DNA of 64,000 bases from the NCBI GenBank assembly GCA_029379385.1, contig CM055618.1, positions 14,671,071 through 14,735,070 on the forward strand, in the 5' to 3' direction. This DNA is from Quillaja saponaria. Its lineage: Eukaryota; Streptophyta; Magnoliopsida; Fabales; Quillajaceae. Of the stretch, positions 33,525 to 44,639 are shown piece by piece. The number at the start of each line of letters is the position of its first letter. Positions within the stretch are counted from its first letter, which is position 1. The notes beneath the pieces were generated by a model. That model was not told the origin of the DNA, did not search any database, and worked only from the letters and a program-made list of their open reading frames with translations. A program made the translations under genes and the position numbers.

Positions 33525-34325
33525 CTATAAACTTGAGTTAAATGACCAAGAAAGAATGTTATTTATTTCAACTATCTGACCTGTAGCACCTGAGAAACCA
33601 ATTCTAACCCATTCAGGTAGAAATTTACTCAAATCAATGATATATGAAATCTCAGAAGTGAAGTTTGGGATATTATCATAGGTCACAGAAACAGAAAAAA
33701 AAATTATGGCATAGTTGTAGCTTATAAATGCAAGCGCTATTGACCCCTTCTTAAGGTCACTTTCCAGTTTGACATAGCCCAATGATCTAATAGAATTGAG
33801 ATTAACTCCTATATGAGGAAAGGCTGGATCCCATGCATTGCTGTAAGTATCAAATTCAACAGCAACAATCGCATTTTTAGAGGGTTCAAAAGCATATTCA
33901 GGATTAAATAGTCAAAGGAATCCACCACTTGAATTTTTAGGGATTTTAGAGTCAAGTGATGCAAAGAAGAAAGAGAACCCATCACCAAAAAGTGATGAGT
34001 TATCGAGTGCTTTTATAACAAAGGAGAAGTCAATTGTAAAATCTGTAACTTCCCCAGTTTGTGCATCCCAAAAGTGCACTGCTTCATCATATGAGGCTCG
34101 GCCGACACTGCCACCAATAGGGGCATCAAGTTGATTCTTTGTGAGTTGGAGAACTCCGTTTGATTAATATGCATCACCTTGGAAGCTAATGCCGTCCAAT
34201 TGTGGATGAAATCTGGGAAATTTGAAAGAAAGTGAGTTGACATTGTTGATCAAAAAGAGGAAGAAAATGAATATCATAGAAACAACAGACATGGGATATG
34301 ATTTTGAATTAGAGACTATAGCCAT
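33525..34325 (-). pseudogene. Lectin b5 (two nonsense mutations)
   Basis: A b-type lectin starting at the ATG at 34325, with signal segment, mature lectin and the C-terminal block [15 protein letters not shown]. Stops replace Ser in GDAY-S-SNG (near 34162) and Gly in GGFLGLF (near 33917). The metal site (VEFDTYSNAWDP..H) persists. It is divergent from the missing c-type lectin that once lay to its right. Confidence 0.85.
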
Positions 34326-34985
34326 TGTTGAAGATTTTAATTAACTTTAGGATATGGAGAAATGGGGCCTAGAGTGAGTTATATTTAAGGGTTTTTGCCC
34401 AACTACTGTACAAAGGTGGCAAATAACTTAAGTGGCTGGTGTGTGGCGTCAAGATAACCAGGAAATTCCTGAGAAATACTAAGGTGAAGATAACAAAGTA
34501 ATTCCTATGAAAACTAAGGAGAAGATAACGAAGAAATTCCACTTTGAAAAGTGAAAACAAAAACTATGCTAAGTGGGTAAGTTTCGGCATAATTTTAAAG
34601 GAAAACCTCATTACATAAAATATAATTTTTTGCCCACATTTGAAAACAGGGTTACCAGATTTTTTATGAAGGAAGAAATCAGTAAATTGAACTGTTGAAA
34701 TATTTGTAATTTTGCATATGACTTTCTTCCGAAGTGGCATTTCTTCCTTGTATTCTGCCCAAACACCAAGCATGTTATTTCAATGGCCCCATAGGACGAT
34801 GTTGAATATTTTTGTGTATGGATTTCTGTTTCCTCGTTATTCCCACCTTACATTTCTTCCTTGTCTTCTGCTCAAACACCAAGCATGAAATTTCATTTGC
34901 TCTTTGGACGATGTTGAAATATTTTTGCATTGTATTCTGTTTCTTCGTTATCCCACCCTTTTCCTTTTTTTTTTTTAAGATCAAT
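34326..34985. promoter_or_regulatory. Half of a b/c divergent promoter
   Basis: The upstream region of b5. It carries about two copies of the ~127-bp promoter repeat (34.70-34.97 kb). It then breaks off at a T-run and joins the 3' flank of lectin a6, so the c-type partner gene is deleted here. Confidence 0.5.
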
Positions 34986-35692
34986 TTTCATCATTTTTCA
35001 ATATATGATAAAATGAATCCAACATGATATCAATCCATTATCCAAAACACCAACCAACTGTATCTATCATACCCGTAAATATGATTCATAAGGCCCAAAA
35101 CTCAGTTGAAGTATTGGAACCATGATTAATATTTTCAGATAAAGCTGCAACGAAAATCACCGTATGAATTTTGGACAACTCCCCCACACAAGTTAGCTCA
35201 ATCAATGTTCAGATTAATCCAGTAATGAGTGGGAGCAGTCCAGTCGGTAAGTCTATGGATAGAAAGGAATCTCTCAAACTAATAGCTTTCAAAGGTCTTC
35301 AGTGGGTGCTCAGTCTCCACCATCAGCATGAATTGCATTAGGAAGATTGAAATCTTTGACAGAGGTGCAAAGCCTGTAGACTTAACCAATGTTTCAATTA
35401 CTTGGAATATATTGAATTACAAATTAAGTTCAGCAGTCCAACAATGTGGATTCAGTTGCAGAGGCAGAGAAATTAAGCATAGATTTGTATGAACTTTAAC
35501 CTATATTCCTTGTCATAGAATTCTGTTTGTACATGATATCTGATTAAACAGAACAAGTAGCATGGAAATACAATACATGGACGTCGATTTCGTCTTTATT
35601 AAGACAACAGAAACAACAGTACAGAATTCAATGACTCAATAACCTTATTATTCCCAAAAGCAACCTTATTCTCCACAGTGACACTACTAGGT
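34986..35692. other. 3' flank of lectin a6
   Basis: Paralogous to 2.67-3.27 kb and 30.96-31.5 kb. No gene. Confidence 0.55.
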
Positions 35693-36316
35693 CTATAAGC
35701 TTGATCTGAAAGACCAAGAACAAATGTTGTTTGTTTCAACCAACTGACCTGTAGCACCGGAGAAACCAATTCTAACCCATTCTGGCAGAAACCTCAAATC
35801 AATGACGTATGCAAGCTTATAAGTGACACTGTAGGGTGGTTTTTGATCAGGAACGGTTACCAGTACTTCTAAAAGTTTGATGGTAGAGTAATAGATAATC
35901 GATGCCTTGGCTGTGAAACCCTTATTGATATGTCTTGCTGCCACTTCAACATAACCTATGGAATTAATAGAATTGACATCAACTCCTACGTGAGGTAAGA
36001 CTGGATCCCAAGCATTGCTGTAAGTATCAAATTCAACAGCTACTATGTTATTTTTTGAGATGTCAAGAGCAGTTTCAGGACTAAATAATCCAAGTAATCC
36101 ACCAGTTGAGTTATGAGGAATGTAAGACTCAAATGGTGCAATGAAGAAGGCGAAACCATCCCCAAAAAGTACTGACGAGTTAACTGATTTGACAGTAAAA
36201 GAGAATTTAGTTGTAAAGTCTCCAAATTTTCCTGTTTTGGAGCTCCAAAGGTGAATGCGTTCTTTGTATGAAGCTCGGCCGACGCTATGGTCAATCGGGG
36301 CATCAGGTTGATTTGA
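35693..36316 (-). pseudogene. Lectin a6, 5'-truncated, near-identical to a1
   Basis: Codes the a1 lectin from about residue 74 to the end, with metal site and GDG loop intact and no internal stop. About 10 differences from a1 over ~640 bp by eye. Signal peptide and N terminus are missing. At 36316 the sequence joins directly to the C-terminal tail of another lectin (36317-36545), producing a chimeric open frame that has no signal peptide. Confidence 0.88.
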
Positions 36317-36545
36317 AAGACCAAGAATTAATGTTGTTTGTTTCAACCAACTCACCTGTAGCACCGGAGAAACCAATTCTAATCCATTCTGTTAGAAACC
36401 TCAAATCAATGATATATGAAAGCTTATAAGTGACACTGTAGGGTGGTATTTGATCAGGAAAGGTTACCAGTACTTCTAGAAGTTTGATGGCAGAGTAGTA
36501 GCTAATCGATGCCTTAGCCGTGATATGTAAAATATTGGTACATGG
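36317..36545 (-). pseudogene. C-terminal tail of another a-type lectin (a7)
   Basis: Encodes only the last ~75 codons of an a-type lectin (TAKASISYYSAIK to SWSFK). It is fused at its 3' end to a6 and at its 5' end (near 36530) to unrelated spacer. It is a leftover of unequal recombination between a-type lectins. Confidence 0.8.
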
Positions 36546-36886
36546 TGTGTGAGTGTTAGGTTTCATTTGTACATTTCATGTTTGAATGAAATCTTTGAAA
36601 AGGACACAATTGCTGCCCTAGGTATCTCTTTTTCTTGGACTTGGCTTTGTCATTTACTCATTAACAAAGTTGAAAGTACAGATGAGGTACGCGGTGTCAA
36701 TAAAACAAGTAACATCACAATTGATTCATTACATGAAACTTAAGCTCCTTTTATTGAGTAAACAGAACAAATTACAGAATAACAACAATGAACAATTAAC
36801 CCACCCAAGTTATTCAAAGAGCACAATTTAATTCAACATCCGCAATCTTTCTTCATCAACTTTTGCTCACTACAATCAAGTCTGGC
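36546..36886. other. Spacer between lectin a7 tail and b6
   Basis: Matches the a/b spacer of other units (about 5.21-5.6 kb and 33.05-33.5 kb). No gene. Confidence 0.5.
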
Positions 36887-37224
36887 CTATAAACTTGAGC
36901 CGAATGACCCAGAAAGAATGTTATTTATTTCAACCAACTGACCTGTAGCACCTGAGAAACCAATTCTAACCCATTCAGGCAGAAATTTTCTCAAATCAAT
37001 GATATATGAAATCTCAGAAGTGAAGTTTGGGATATTATCATAGGTCACAGAGACTCCGTTTGATGAATATGCATCACCTTGGAAACTAATGCCGTCCAAT
37101 TGTGGATGAAATCTTCGAAATTTGACAGAAAGTGAGTTCATTTGTCGAGCAGAAAGAGGAAGAAAATGAATATCATAGAAAGAACAGACGTGGGACATGA
37201 TTTTGAATTGGAGACTACAGCCAT
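36887..37224 (-). pseudogene. Lectin b6 with a large internal deletion
   Basis: N-terminal and C-terminal parts of a b-type lectin are joined (SSNGV directly to SVTYDNIPN), losing roughly 110 residues including the GDG loop and the metal site. The signal-peptide frame (from the ATG at 37224) does not match the mature frame because of an indel near 37140. It cannot fold as a lectin. Confidence 0.82.
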
Positions 37225-37727
37225 TGTTAATGATTTTAGTTAACTTGTTGGACATGGAGAATTGAGGGCCTAGAGTGAGTTACATAGATGGGGTTTTGCG
37301 CTACTAGTGTACAAAGGAGGCAAATAACTTAAGCGGTTGGTGCGTGGCCTCAAGATAACCAGGAAATTCCAGAGAAATACTTAAGTGAAGATAACAAAGT
37401 AATTCCTATGAAAACTAAGAAGAAGATAACGAAGAAATTTCACTATGAAAAGTAAAAACAAAAACTATGCCAAGCGGGTAAGTTTCGGCATAATTTTCAA
37501 GGAAAACCTCATTACATAAAAACTAATTGTTTTGCCAACATTTGATAAGAATGTTACCAGATAATTTTTGAGGGAAGAAATCTCTAATGTCAATTGCTGC
37601 ATTGGACGATGTTGAATATTTTTCCGTATGGCTTTCTGTTTCCTCGTTATTCCCACCTTAAATTTTCCAAAGTCGCATTTCTTTCTTGTCTTCTGCTCAA
37701 ACACAAGCATGCAATTTCATTTTCTAC
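37225..37727. promoter_or_regulatory. Divergent promoter between lectins b6 and c6
   Basis: The only place where both divergent starts (37224 minus, 37728 plus) survive, about 500 bp apart. It holds one copy of the ~127-bp repeat (37.59-37.72 kb) and the 'gaagataac' and 'aaaactatgc.aagcgggtaag' blocks seen upstream of the other lectins. Confidence 0.55.
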
Positions 37728-38355
37728 ATGTCCTAAAACCAATGCCTATCATCAACTCAAAAAAACCAAATCCCATATATGTCTGTTATCCTTATAATCT
37801 TCATTTTCTTCCTCTAACTACTTCACAACCATGTGAACTCACTTTCCTTCAACTTCACTGGTTTCCAGCAGGACATAACAGCGGCCGTGCCTTTCCTTAT
37901 GGTGGAGTTCTTTTACTCACAACCAGGCTGAACAGTATTGGCCAGGTCTCGTATGTTGAACCAGTCCAACTTTGGGACGACACAGGAAAATCACTGATTT
38001 TGTTATGTGTATATTTGGGCTTTAGGGTAGTTTAGTATTTTGTTAGCATTTGTTATCCTATATAAACTCCATTATCTCATCTGCCAGTGCCAATTGGGAT
38101 AGTCACATAAACAGTAATACTACTAATGGGTCAATAGCAACTGCATTCATAAGCTATGATTCTACCACCAAAAATTTAAGTGTCTTTGTAAGTTATCCTA
38201 ATGATCCAGTCTTCAGTGGGAACTTCAGTGTTTCTTATGTGACTGATTTGAGGAGGAGTCTTCCAAGATGGGCTAGAATTGGTTTCTCTGCTGCCACAGA
38301 TCAGTTGAGTGCATTACATAACCTTCTTTCTTGGTCCTTCAGTTCCAGCTTCTAG
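37728..38355 (+). pseudogene. Lectin c6 with central deletion and filler DNA
   Basis: The start region is shifted and contains stops. N-terminal lectin blocks (GGVLLLT, QVSYVEPVQLWDDTGKS) run to about 38000. Then about 65 bp of unrelated sequence replaces the loop-A and metal-site region. Homology resumes at 38067 (INSIISSASAN) and runs open to SWSFSSSF at 38355. Confidence 0.83.
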
Positions 38356-39495
38356 ACAAGAACTGGTATTTGGAAACAGAATTATATATCACAATGGAGC
38401 CTATTGAAATTCATGCTCATGTCCATATTGCAAACTGTTTTACTACACTAATGAATATCTTGGTGTGACAAAGTATCAAGGGATTTGAGCTCTAAGGCTA
38501 TGAATTTGACAGAACAAATTCATACTAAACTGCTCCCTAATTATTGGATTATAAAAAGTTTTAAATTACAATGTAATAACGTCACGGTCCAACCGGTGAC
38601 CTGATCTCTTTTTCGAGTCCGTCACCAGGCTTAGTTGTAAAACATTTTGTGCACTCCATTAGAAAAACGAATCAACTTGCCAATTACGTTTAGCTACCTT
38701 TTTCCTTTCTTGCTGCCAAAGCTTAATTAAAATAACTCAGTTATTCAACTTACTGATTCAAGTTCAACCATGCATAAACAATGAACAAGTTGAGAAATTC
38801 TACTCCCTAGGAAACGTTAAAAAGTGTAATGACAAGCCATGAAAATAAAATATTAAAAGTCAAACAAGGACTAGAAAACCAATTTGTTGATTTTTTGCTG
38901 GAGCCTCTTGGCAGATTAGACTTACAGGAAGGGTGTTTCCTTATTATACCATTTAACTGCATCAACCTAAGATCGAGAAATATACTATAGCGGGGGATGT
39001 CTGAACTCTGAACTAGGACTAGAAAACCAATTTGTTGATTTTTTATAGACTGTTATTGTTAGCTGTGAACTGAGATTGTAAGTCTTGTGTGGCGAAACAA
39101 AAAGAGGAAAAGAAAGTTACAGATCTTTCTCTTTAATATGTCTACAGTGTTGCTTTCTTCTCTTTAATATGTCTACAGAATCCCATTGTTGTTTTCTGAT
39201 TTCAAGACCATTCTGAGTTTCTGGGATCTCAGTGACAATATATTTCACAGAAAGGCAGCAATAATTTAGCATATGTCAAGTTTTATCTTTTTATGTTGTG
39301 TACCCTAAACAACCAATCTATTCATCATCTTTAATAAACATTATATCACCAAAGCTCATTAAAAAATTGAAAATTTTCTGCAGAGGATTGACACTATACA
39401 TATACATCTTATGAGTTATTACTCTGAAGTACATGAACAGATGACAGAACAACTTAACTCTGAAGCAGTTTCACAAACTGATGTGGCAGACTCCT
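38356..39495. other. Intergenic, c6 3' flank to K5 3' flank
   Basis: Paralogous to 8.4-9.1 and 11.2-12.2 kb. It includes a short local duplication (ctctttaatatgtctacag) near 39130-39178. No gene. Confidence 0.6.
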
Positions 39496-41430
39496 TTAAC
39501 GACCCATGTCAAGGCTTGTACTTATAAAAGCTTCACCAGAGCTAACTGAGGGTGTAGGAGCATGATAAAGAGGAATAGGCATACTTGATGGTAGGTTTGG
39601 CATAGTTGCCTCAAAATTAAGTACTTGAATCGCTTGCCTGACTGAAGGCCTTAGATTTCGGTCAGGATGAGCACACCACAATCCAACAATCATCAAACAC
39701 TCTACTTGTTTCTCAACAAATTCCATCTGCAATCTCTCATCCACTGCTAAAAGAAGTTCTCCTCTTCCATAATGATTCCATACCCATTCAACCAATCCCC
39801 TATCCTCCGTAGGATCAACTGACTTTTTACCAGTAGCAATCTCTAAGGCAACCACCCCAAAGCTATAAACATCTGACTCTTTACTAGCTCTACCTGTAGT
39901 CACATACTCTGGAGCCAAGTAGCCAAGTGTTCCAGCCAACCCAGTTGTTTGGGGACCTAGCTCATGGTCCACAAGCTTAGCTAAGCCAAAGTCCCCAAGC
40001 TTGACATTGAAATTGGAATCCAACATAATATTGCTCGATTTAATATCCCGATGCACCACACATTGTTCCCATTCTTCGTGAAGATACAGCAGTGCAGAGG
40101 CCAAGCCAAGAGATATCTTGTGCCTCACAGCCCAGGCAAGAGGGTTTTTATTGCCAAATAGATGATAGTCAAGGCTACCATTTGGCATGTACTCATACAC
40201 AAGATGAAACTTACCTCCATCATGACACCAACCTATGAGTTGCACAAGATTTCGATGTCTCAACCGGCTAATGATCTTTACCTCGGTTATGTACTCCTTT
40301 TTACCTTGTCTAGAACCCCTTGAAATTTTCTTGACAGCAACTGCCATATCTATATCAGCCAAGTAACCCCTGTAAACAGCACCAAATCCACCTTGGCCCA
40401 ATTTCCTCTGACTTGAGAAGTTGTTGGTAGCCGCAACCAGATGTCTATAAGAAAACCTTTTTGGACCAACCCCTCTTTCAAGGTCATCATTAATTGATGT
40501 CAAGTTGACTGTTTCTTCTCTTCCCCTTTTCTTTGTCTTCAGCCTCCTTAGTGTTGCATAGCCTATAATTACTCCAGCTATCAAAACACCACCTGACACT
40601 GATAGACCAACTACTAACCTTATCTTTTCTGCCATATTCCCATTCATTTCCTTTATTTTTAAAGTTGAATTGAACTCCCATGACAGAAGAGTATGTCGCT
40701 CTACACTTGAACCTGTTGCAGCTGAAAATCCAATTGTTACCCATGCAGGCAAAACCTTCATCAGATCAATTTGATAAGAAAGACTAGTATTCTCTACAGG
40801 ATTAGGGGTCCTCTGGTATTTCCAAGATACACTTAGATTCTTAGTCGTAGCATTGTATGCAATCCATACATCTGCAGTATCACCACTGTGCAGGCTAGCA
40901 TTCCAAGGGGTGTATACAGCTGAGGAGATTGAATTGTTGTTGATCCCTACATGCTCCACAGGCGGATCCCATTCTGGATTTGAGTATGAGTCAAACTCCA
41001 CTAGAACAACTTGGTTCCTGGTGGAGTCACTATTGGTGGTGTTAAATAGGCCTAGAAACCCACCTGCTGAATTTGGTGGGATTTGAAATCCTACAGGAGC
41101 AAGGAAGAAAACAAGTCCATGGCCATATGGAGACCTGCCTTGAGTGTCAATAATGAAGGAGTAATGAGATGTGAAGTCAGACTGCTTTCCAGTGTTAGAA
41201 TCCCAGAGTGGCACCTTCTTAGCATAGATTGCCCAACCTACACGACATAGATAATTGAATTTGTTGAATTCGATTGCTCCAACAGAAGGCACTGCATCTC
41301 CCAGATATAGTACCTCGGCTGAACTGGGATCAAAACGGGATAATTTGAAGTAAACTGAATTAGGAGATGGAAGAAAGGAAAAGAAACAGAAAGAGAGAAG
41401 AAGAATTTGATTGTGGAAATTTGCAGCCAT
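39496..41430 (-). CDS. Intact L-type lectin receptor kinase K5 (LecRK, class IX-like)
   Basis: A 644-codon intronless receptor starting at the ATG at 41430. Signal peptide 1-25; lectin domain ~26-258 with metal ligands E145, D147, N151, D155, H160 and loop A G-H104-G. TM helix ~271-294, juxtamembrane basic stretch, kinase ~338-608. Catalytic set complete: GQGGFG 345-350, K367, E383, HRD 460-462, DFG 480-482, APE 506-508. The HRD arginine marks it as an RD kinase. The tail ends in a Ser-rich stretch (SVSSGEAFISTSL) that recurs in K1, K2, K4 and K7. It is clearly paralogous to K4. A plasma-membrane sensor role is inferred from the family. Confidence 0.95.
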   Translation of the reverse strand: MAANFHNQILLLSFCFFSFLPSPNSVYFKLSRFDPSSAEVLYLGDAVPSVGAIEFNKFNYLCRVGWAIYAKKVPLWDSNTGKQSDFTSHYSFIIDTQGRSPYGHGLVFFLAPVGFQIPPNSAGGFLGLFNTTNSDSTRNQVVLVEFDSYSNPEWDPPVEHVGINNNSISSAVYTPWNASLHSGDTADVWIAYNATTKNLSVSWKYQRTPNPVENTSLSYQIDLMKVLPAWVTIGFSAATGSSVERHTLLSWEFNSTLKIKEMNGNMAEKIRLVVGLSVSGGVLIAGVIIGYATLRRLKTKKRGREETVNLTSINDDLERGVGPKRFSYRHLVAATNNFSSQRKLGQGGFGAVYRGYLADIDMAVAVKKISRGSRQGKKEYITEVKIISRLRHRNLVQLIGWCHDGGKFHLVYEYMPNGSLDYHLFGNKNPLAWAVRHKISLGLASALLYLHEEWEQCVVHRDIKSSNIMLDSNFNVKLGDFGLAKLVDHELGPQTTGLAGTLGYLAPEYVTTGRASKESDVYSFGVVALEIATGKKSVDPTEDRGLVEWVWNHYGRGELLLAVDERLQMEFVEKQVECLMIVGLWCAHPDRNLRPSVRQAIQVLNFEATMPNLPSSMPIPLYHAPTPSVSSGEAFISTSLDMGR

Positions 41431-43394
41431 GACTTTGGAGAGAAAAGAAAAGACAGTTTGGACAAGCAGAAGAGCCAGTGCATATAAGGAAGCACCTGAC
41501 TTCTACACCAAGTCTATGATGTTACTGTATTAATATTCATGATGTTGAAGCTACCAACATTTGTTTAAGTATAAATGAAATTTCGCCAAATAAACTAAGT
41601 AGACAAGTTCATCATCGGCACTGTAGTGTATTGCCAACTGTAATAAAAATGAAAATAAATGACAACTAGCTAAACCTCTATAACCAGCAGCAAAAGCCAT
41701 TCTCAAGACAAACAAATTCAATAGTCTGTCAAGGTAGGTCTCAGAGAAGACCATAATAAATTAGAAGCGTTTGACATCTAAAAGGAAGGCAAAATATTCA
41801 GAATAACAGTCATTCCCTTAGTCACTTCTAAAACAGCGAATAAAAAGGAATATCTAGGAATTTCTAACATACTATATGGAGTATTCTAGCTACCAATGTT
41901 TTTGAGGCAGGTAAAACTAGGTTGATACTGATCATATTATTCCCTTCAATAATGTCTTATGTTTTCTTAAGGCTTCAAATTTTCGATATATGTTTGTGAA
42001 TCAACTCTCAATCATTATTTGTTTGGCGAGATCATTAAATAAAAAACAGAACATTATCAGTTGAACACTAACACCCATAGACAAATTTACAAGAACTCAA
42101 ATGAAAGAATCTTCAAAGGAGATAGTTTCCCAGGAATCTTTTGCTTACTGCTTGCTTGTGTATTAATTTAAAGACTACGATCCCCACAAAAGAACATTAT
42201 CATTATCTGTCAGAATATTAACATATACTATATTAGAGCATATTATGTTGGCACATGCACCCTTATATCGGTGATTGAAACGTAAGTCTCTTAGCAACCA
42301 CCAAAAGGGGGAGGGGGTGAATCATTAAGTCGACACAATTTGTTGAAATCCTCTGTGCTTGCAACTTCAGGTTTGAACAACTCATTTTCATCAATTGCAG
42401 GTTCTCTTTATTTCTTAATTATTTATCTTAATTGCCATTTTCCCCCTAGATGTTGAAGTGATACAACTGACTTGAGAAAAGAAGTTACAGTAGAGAAAGA
42501 AGAAAGAACAGATAGAGAAAGATTCAGACTTTGCATTTCATTAATGAATTGGATGAGTCTACAAGAATTACACAAGAACTATATACGATTTCTCGCTTCA
42601 CCATCTTAGATTCTAACTGAATCTCAACAGCCAAACAGACTCCTTCAACGGCCATAACAGACTTCCTAACGGCTAGTACAGCTAAGCCAATTCAGTTAGT
42701 GATCTGAATTACTCAACGCTGCCTTTTGTCTGATATTCATATCATGAAGTCATACAAATCACAGAAGCAAATTCGAGAAGAGGGAGGAAGCTCACCCTGC
42801 AGCAAGTAGAACTACTGGAAAAGGAGCAAAGAACACGACCAATATATATATTATGTTGAAAGTAGTGGAGTAGAGAGTGAGAGCTGAGAGAGCCCTTGAG
42901 CAAACAGGATAGACGCAAAGAGCATGGGGGCAGTATTCACTCCAACAGTCACTTTAAATATTTGCCCAATCAATATCAAGTCTGCAATTTTCATTTCAGT
43001 CAATTCCACCTGAAGAATCCGGCTATCATATTCAAAGACAATAGGCATATTGATATAAGGTAGATGTCATCTATTTGTTTATGAAATTGTTCATTGTCAA
43101 ATAACGAAACAATAACAGAGAGGATCTTCAAAAAACTCAAATGACAATGATGTAATCCTGTTATTTTCCATAGAGGAGACGGGTTTACATATATAGTAAT
43201 CTGCAATTGCACATAACAATCAACATACATGGCTTCAATTCTAAAGTCTAAACCCTTATGTAGCTCAACCTGCCACTTCTCTTTTAACATACATATGTCG
43301 CACAAGATTAGACAAAGTATTTTACATGTGGCAAGAAGTCATGAACAGTAAAAAAGGTACTATGATAAGGAAGTATCTAGTAAAAGTGTCACTT
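41431..43394. other. K5 upstream region and spacer
   Basis: The first ~800 bp is the LecRK 5' flank type. About 42.41-43.02 kb is paralogous to 52.77-53.1 kb, upstream of K7. No gene is accepted. Confidence 0.5.
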
Positions 43395-43606
43395 TTCAAC
43401 AATTGAATTGAACTCCCACGACAGAAGAGTATGTCGCTCTACCCTTGAACCTGTTGCAGCTGAAAATCCAATTCTTACCCATGCAGGCAAAACCTTCATC
43501 AGATCAATTACATAAGAAAGACTAGTATTCTCTCTAGGAGTAGGGGTCCTCTGGTATATCCAAGATACGCTTAGATTCTTGGTCATAGCATTATTTGTAT
43601 GTGTTA
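43395..43606 (-). pseudogene. LecRK lectin-domain fragment (K6)
   Basis: About 70 codons matching the C-terminal part of the LecRK lectin domain (TKNLSVSWIYQRTP through VERHTLLSWEFN). There is no TM or kinase region on its left. On its right it degenerates and meets the MULE target duplication at 43607. Confidence 0.8.
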
Positions 43607-43616
43607 ATAGATAAAA
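43607..43616. repeat. MULE target-site duplication, left
   Basis: atagataaaa, matching atacataaaa at 47856-47865 with one difference. A length of 9-10 bp is typical of MULEs. Confidence 0.8.
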
Positions 43617-43797
43617 GGGTTTTTCTAACAGGTGCCAAAGCACCCATTAGTGAGCATTAATTATTCATTGTTTTTTGTATTTTTTTTACAAATCAATCTA
43701 CATGTCTATAAATTTTCAATAATCTTTTTATTTAGACAAATTTACCCCTCTAACAATTTTACTCTCCTTTCCCTCTAAAATTTCAACATAAAAAAGA
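43617..43797. repeat. MULE left terminal inverted repeat
   Basis: Aligns in inverted orientation with 47690-47855, including tttttgtattttt, acatgtctata, ttttatttagacaa and tttacccctc blocks. Confidence 0.85.
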
Positions 43798-44410
43798 AAC
43801 AAAAAAGATGACTTTTCACTTACGTGTACTCTCCCAACTTTCTAAAATTTTATTCCATGAATACGTACATGTATGCATCTACCATCTTTAAAGCATCTCC
43901 AAAATTATAACTACAGAAGAAAAAATAAATATTTATAAAAATGACCCTTCACTTTTTTGTACAACTCTCTCATCTTTTAATATTTTTAATTTGTCATAAA
44001 CTAAGATAAATTGTTCTTTTTTGATAATGCAATTTTCTCAAATAATGTGCAAGTTGTAAAACTAACGCATCACACTAGCTTCCCATTGCGAGTTAGTTGC
44101 TATCTTTAATTAGCAAAGAAAATGAAAAACTGATCTTTGTTTTCTCTGCAACAATAATTTTCCATTCTAGTTTTTAATTCTATCACTTTTCTTTGAACAT
44201 TATTATGCAGCCAAGTCATTACAAAAACCTCTCCGTAGCTAAAAGCCCCTTTGGCATTTGGTCTGACACTTACCTCTTCTTTCAAATTAGAAATTATATT
44301 ACCTGCAACAAATTGATAACAACCATCTTTTCCTTTCATCCATAATCACCATCTTAAATAATAATGACCAAAGTAGTAGGACTAACTCATCATATTAGTT
44401 TCTTTTTAAG

Positions 44411-44467
<57 letters not shown>

Positions 44468-44639
44468 GAGAAAGAGAGATCAAAGCTAAAATCAAAATGC
44501 TAGAATCTAAAAAGAACTTTTTAAAATCGAATACATTGAATCCACCAAAACCAACAAAGCATTACAATATCCTTAAACAAAACCATCAAACCACTACATG
44601 GATATCCATCAAATACAACCACAAAGCAATACATATCCT
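43798..44639. other. MULE internal non-coding sequence
   Basis: No convincing domain. A 77-codon minus-strand frame (44106-44339) is unassigned and may be an accessory remnant. A TA microsatellite is included. Confidence 0.45.
44410..44462. repeat. (TA)n microsatellite inside the MULE
   Basis: About 26 uninterrupted TA dinucleotides. Confidence 0.95.

Noticed and set aside
42851..43305. Two minus-strand frames between K5 and the MULE
   Set aside because: No domain, and not kept in the paralogous block at 52.77-53.1 kb.
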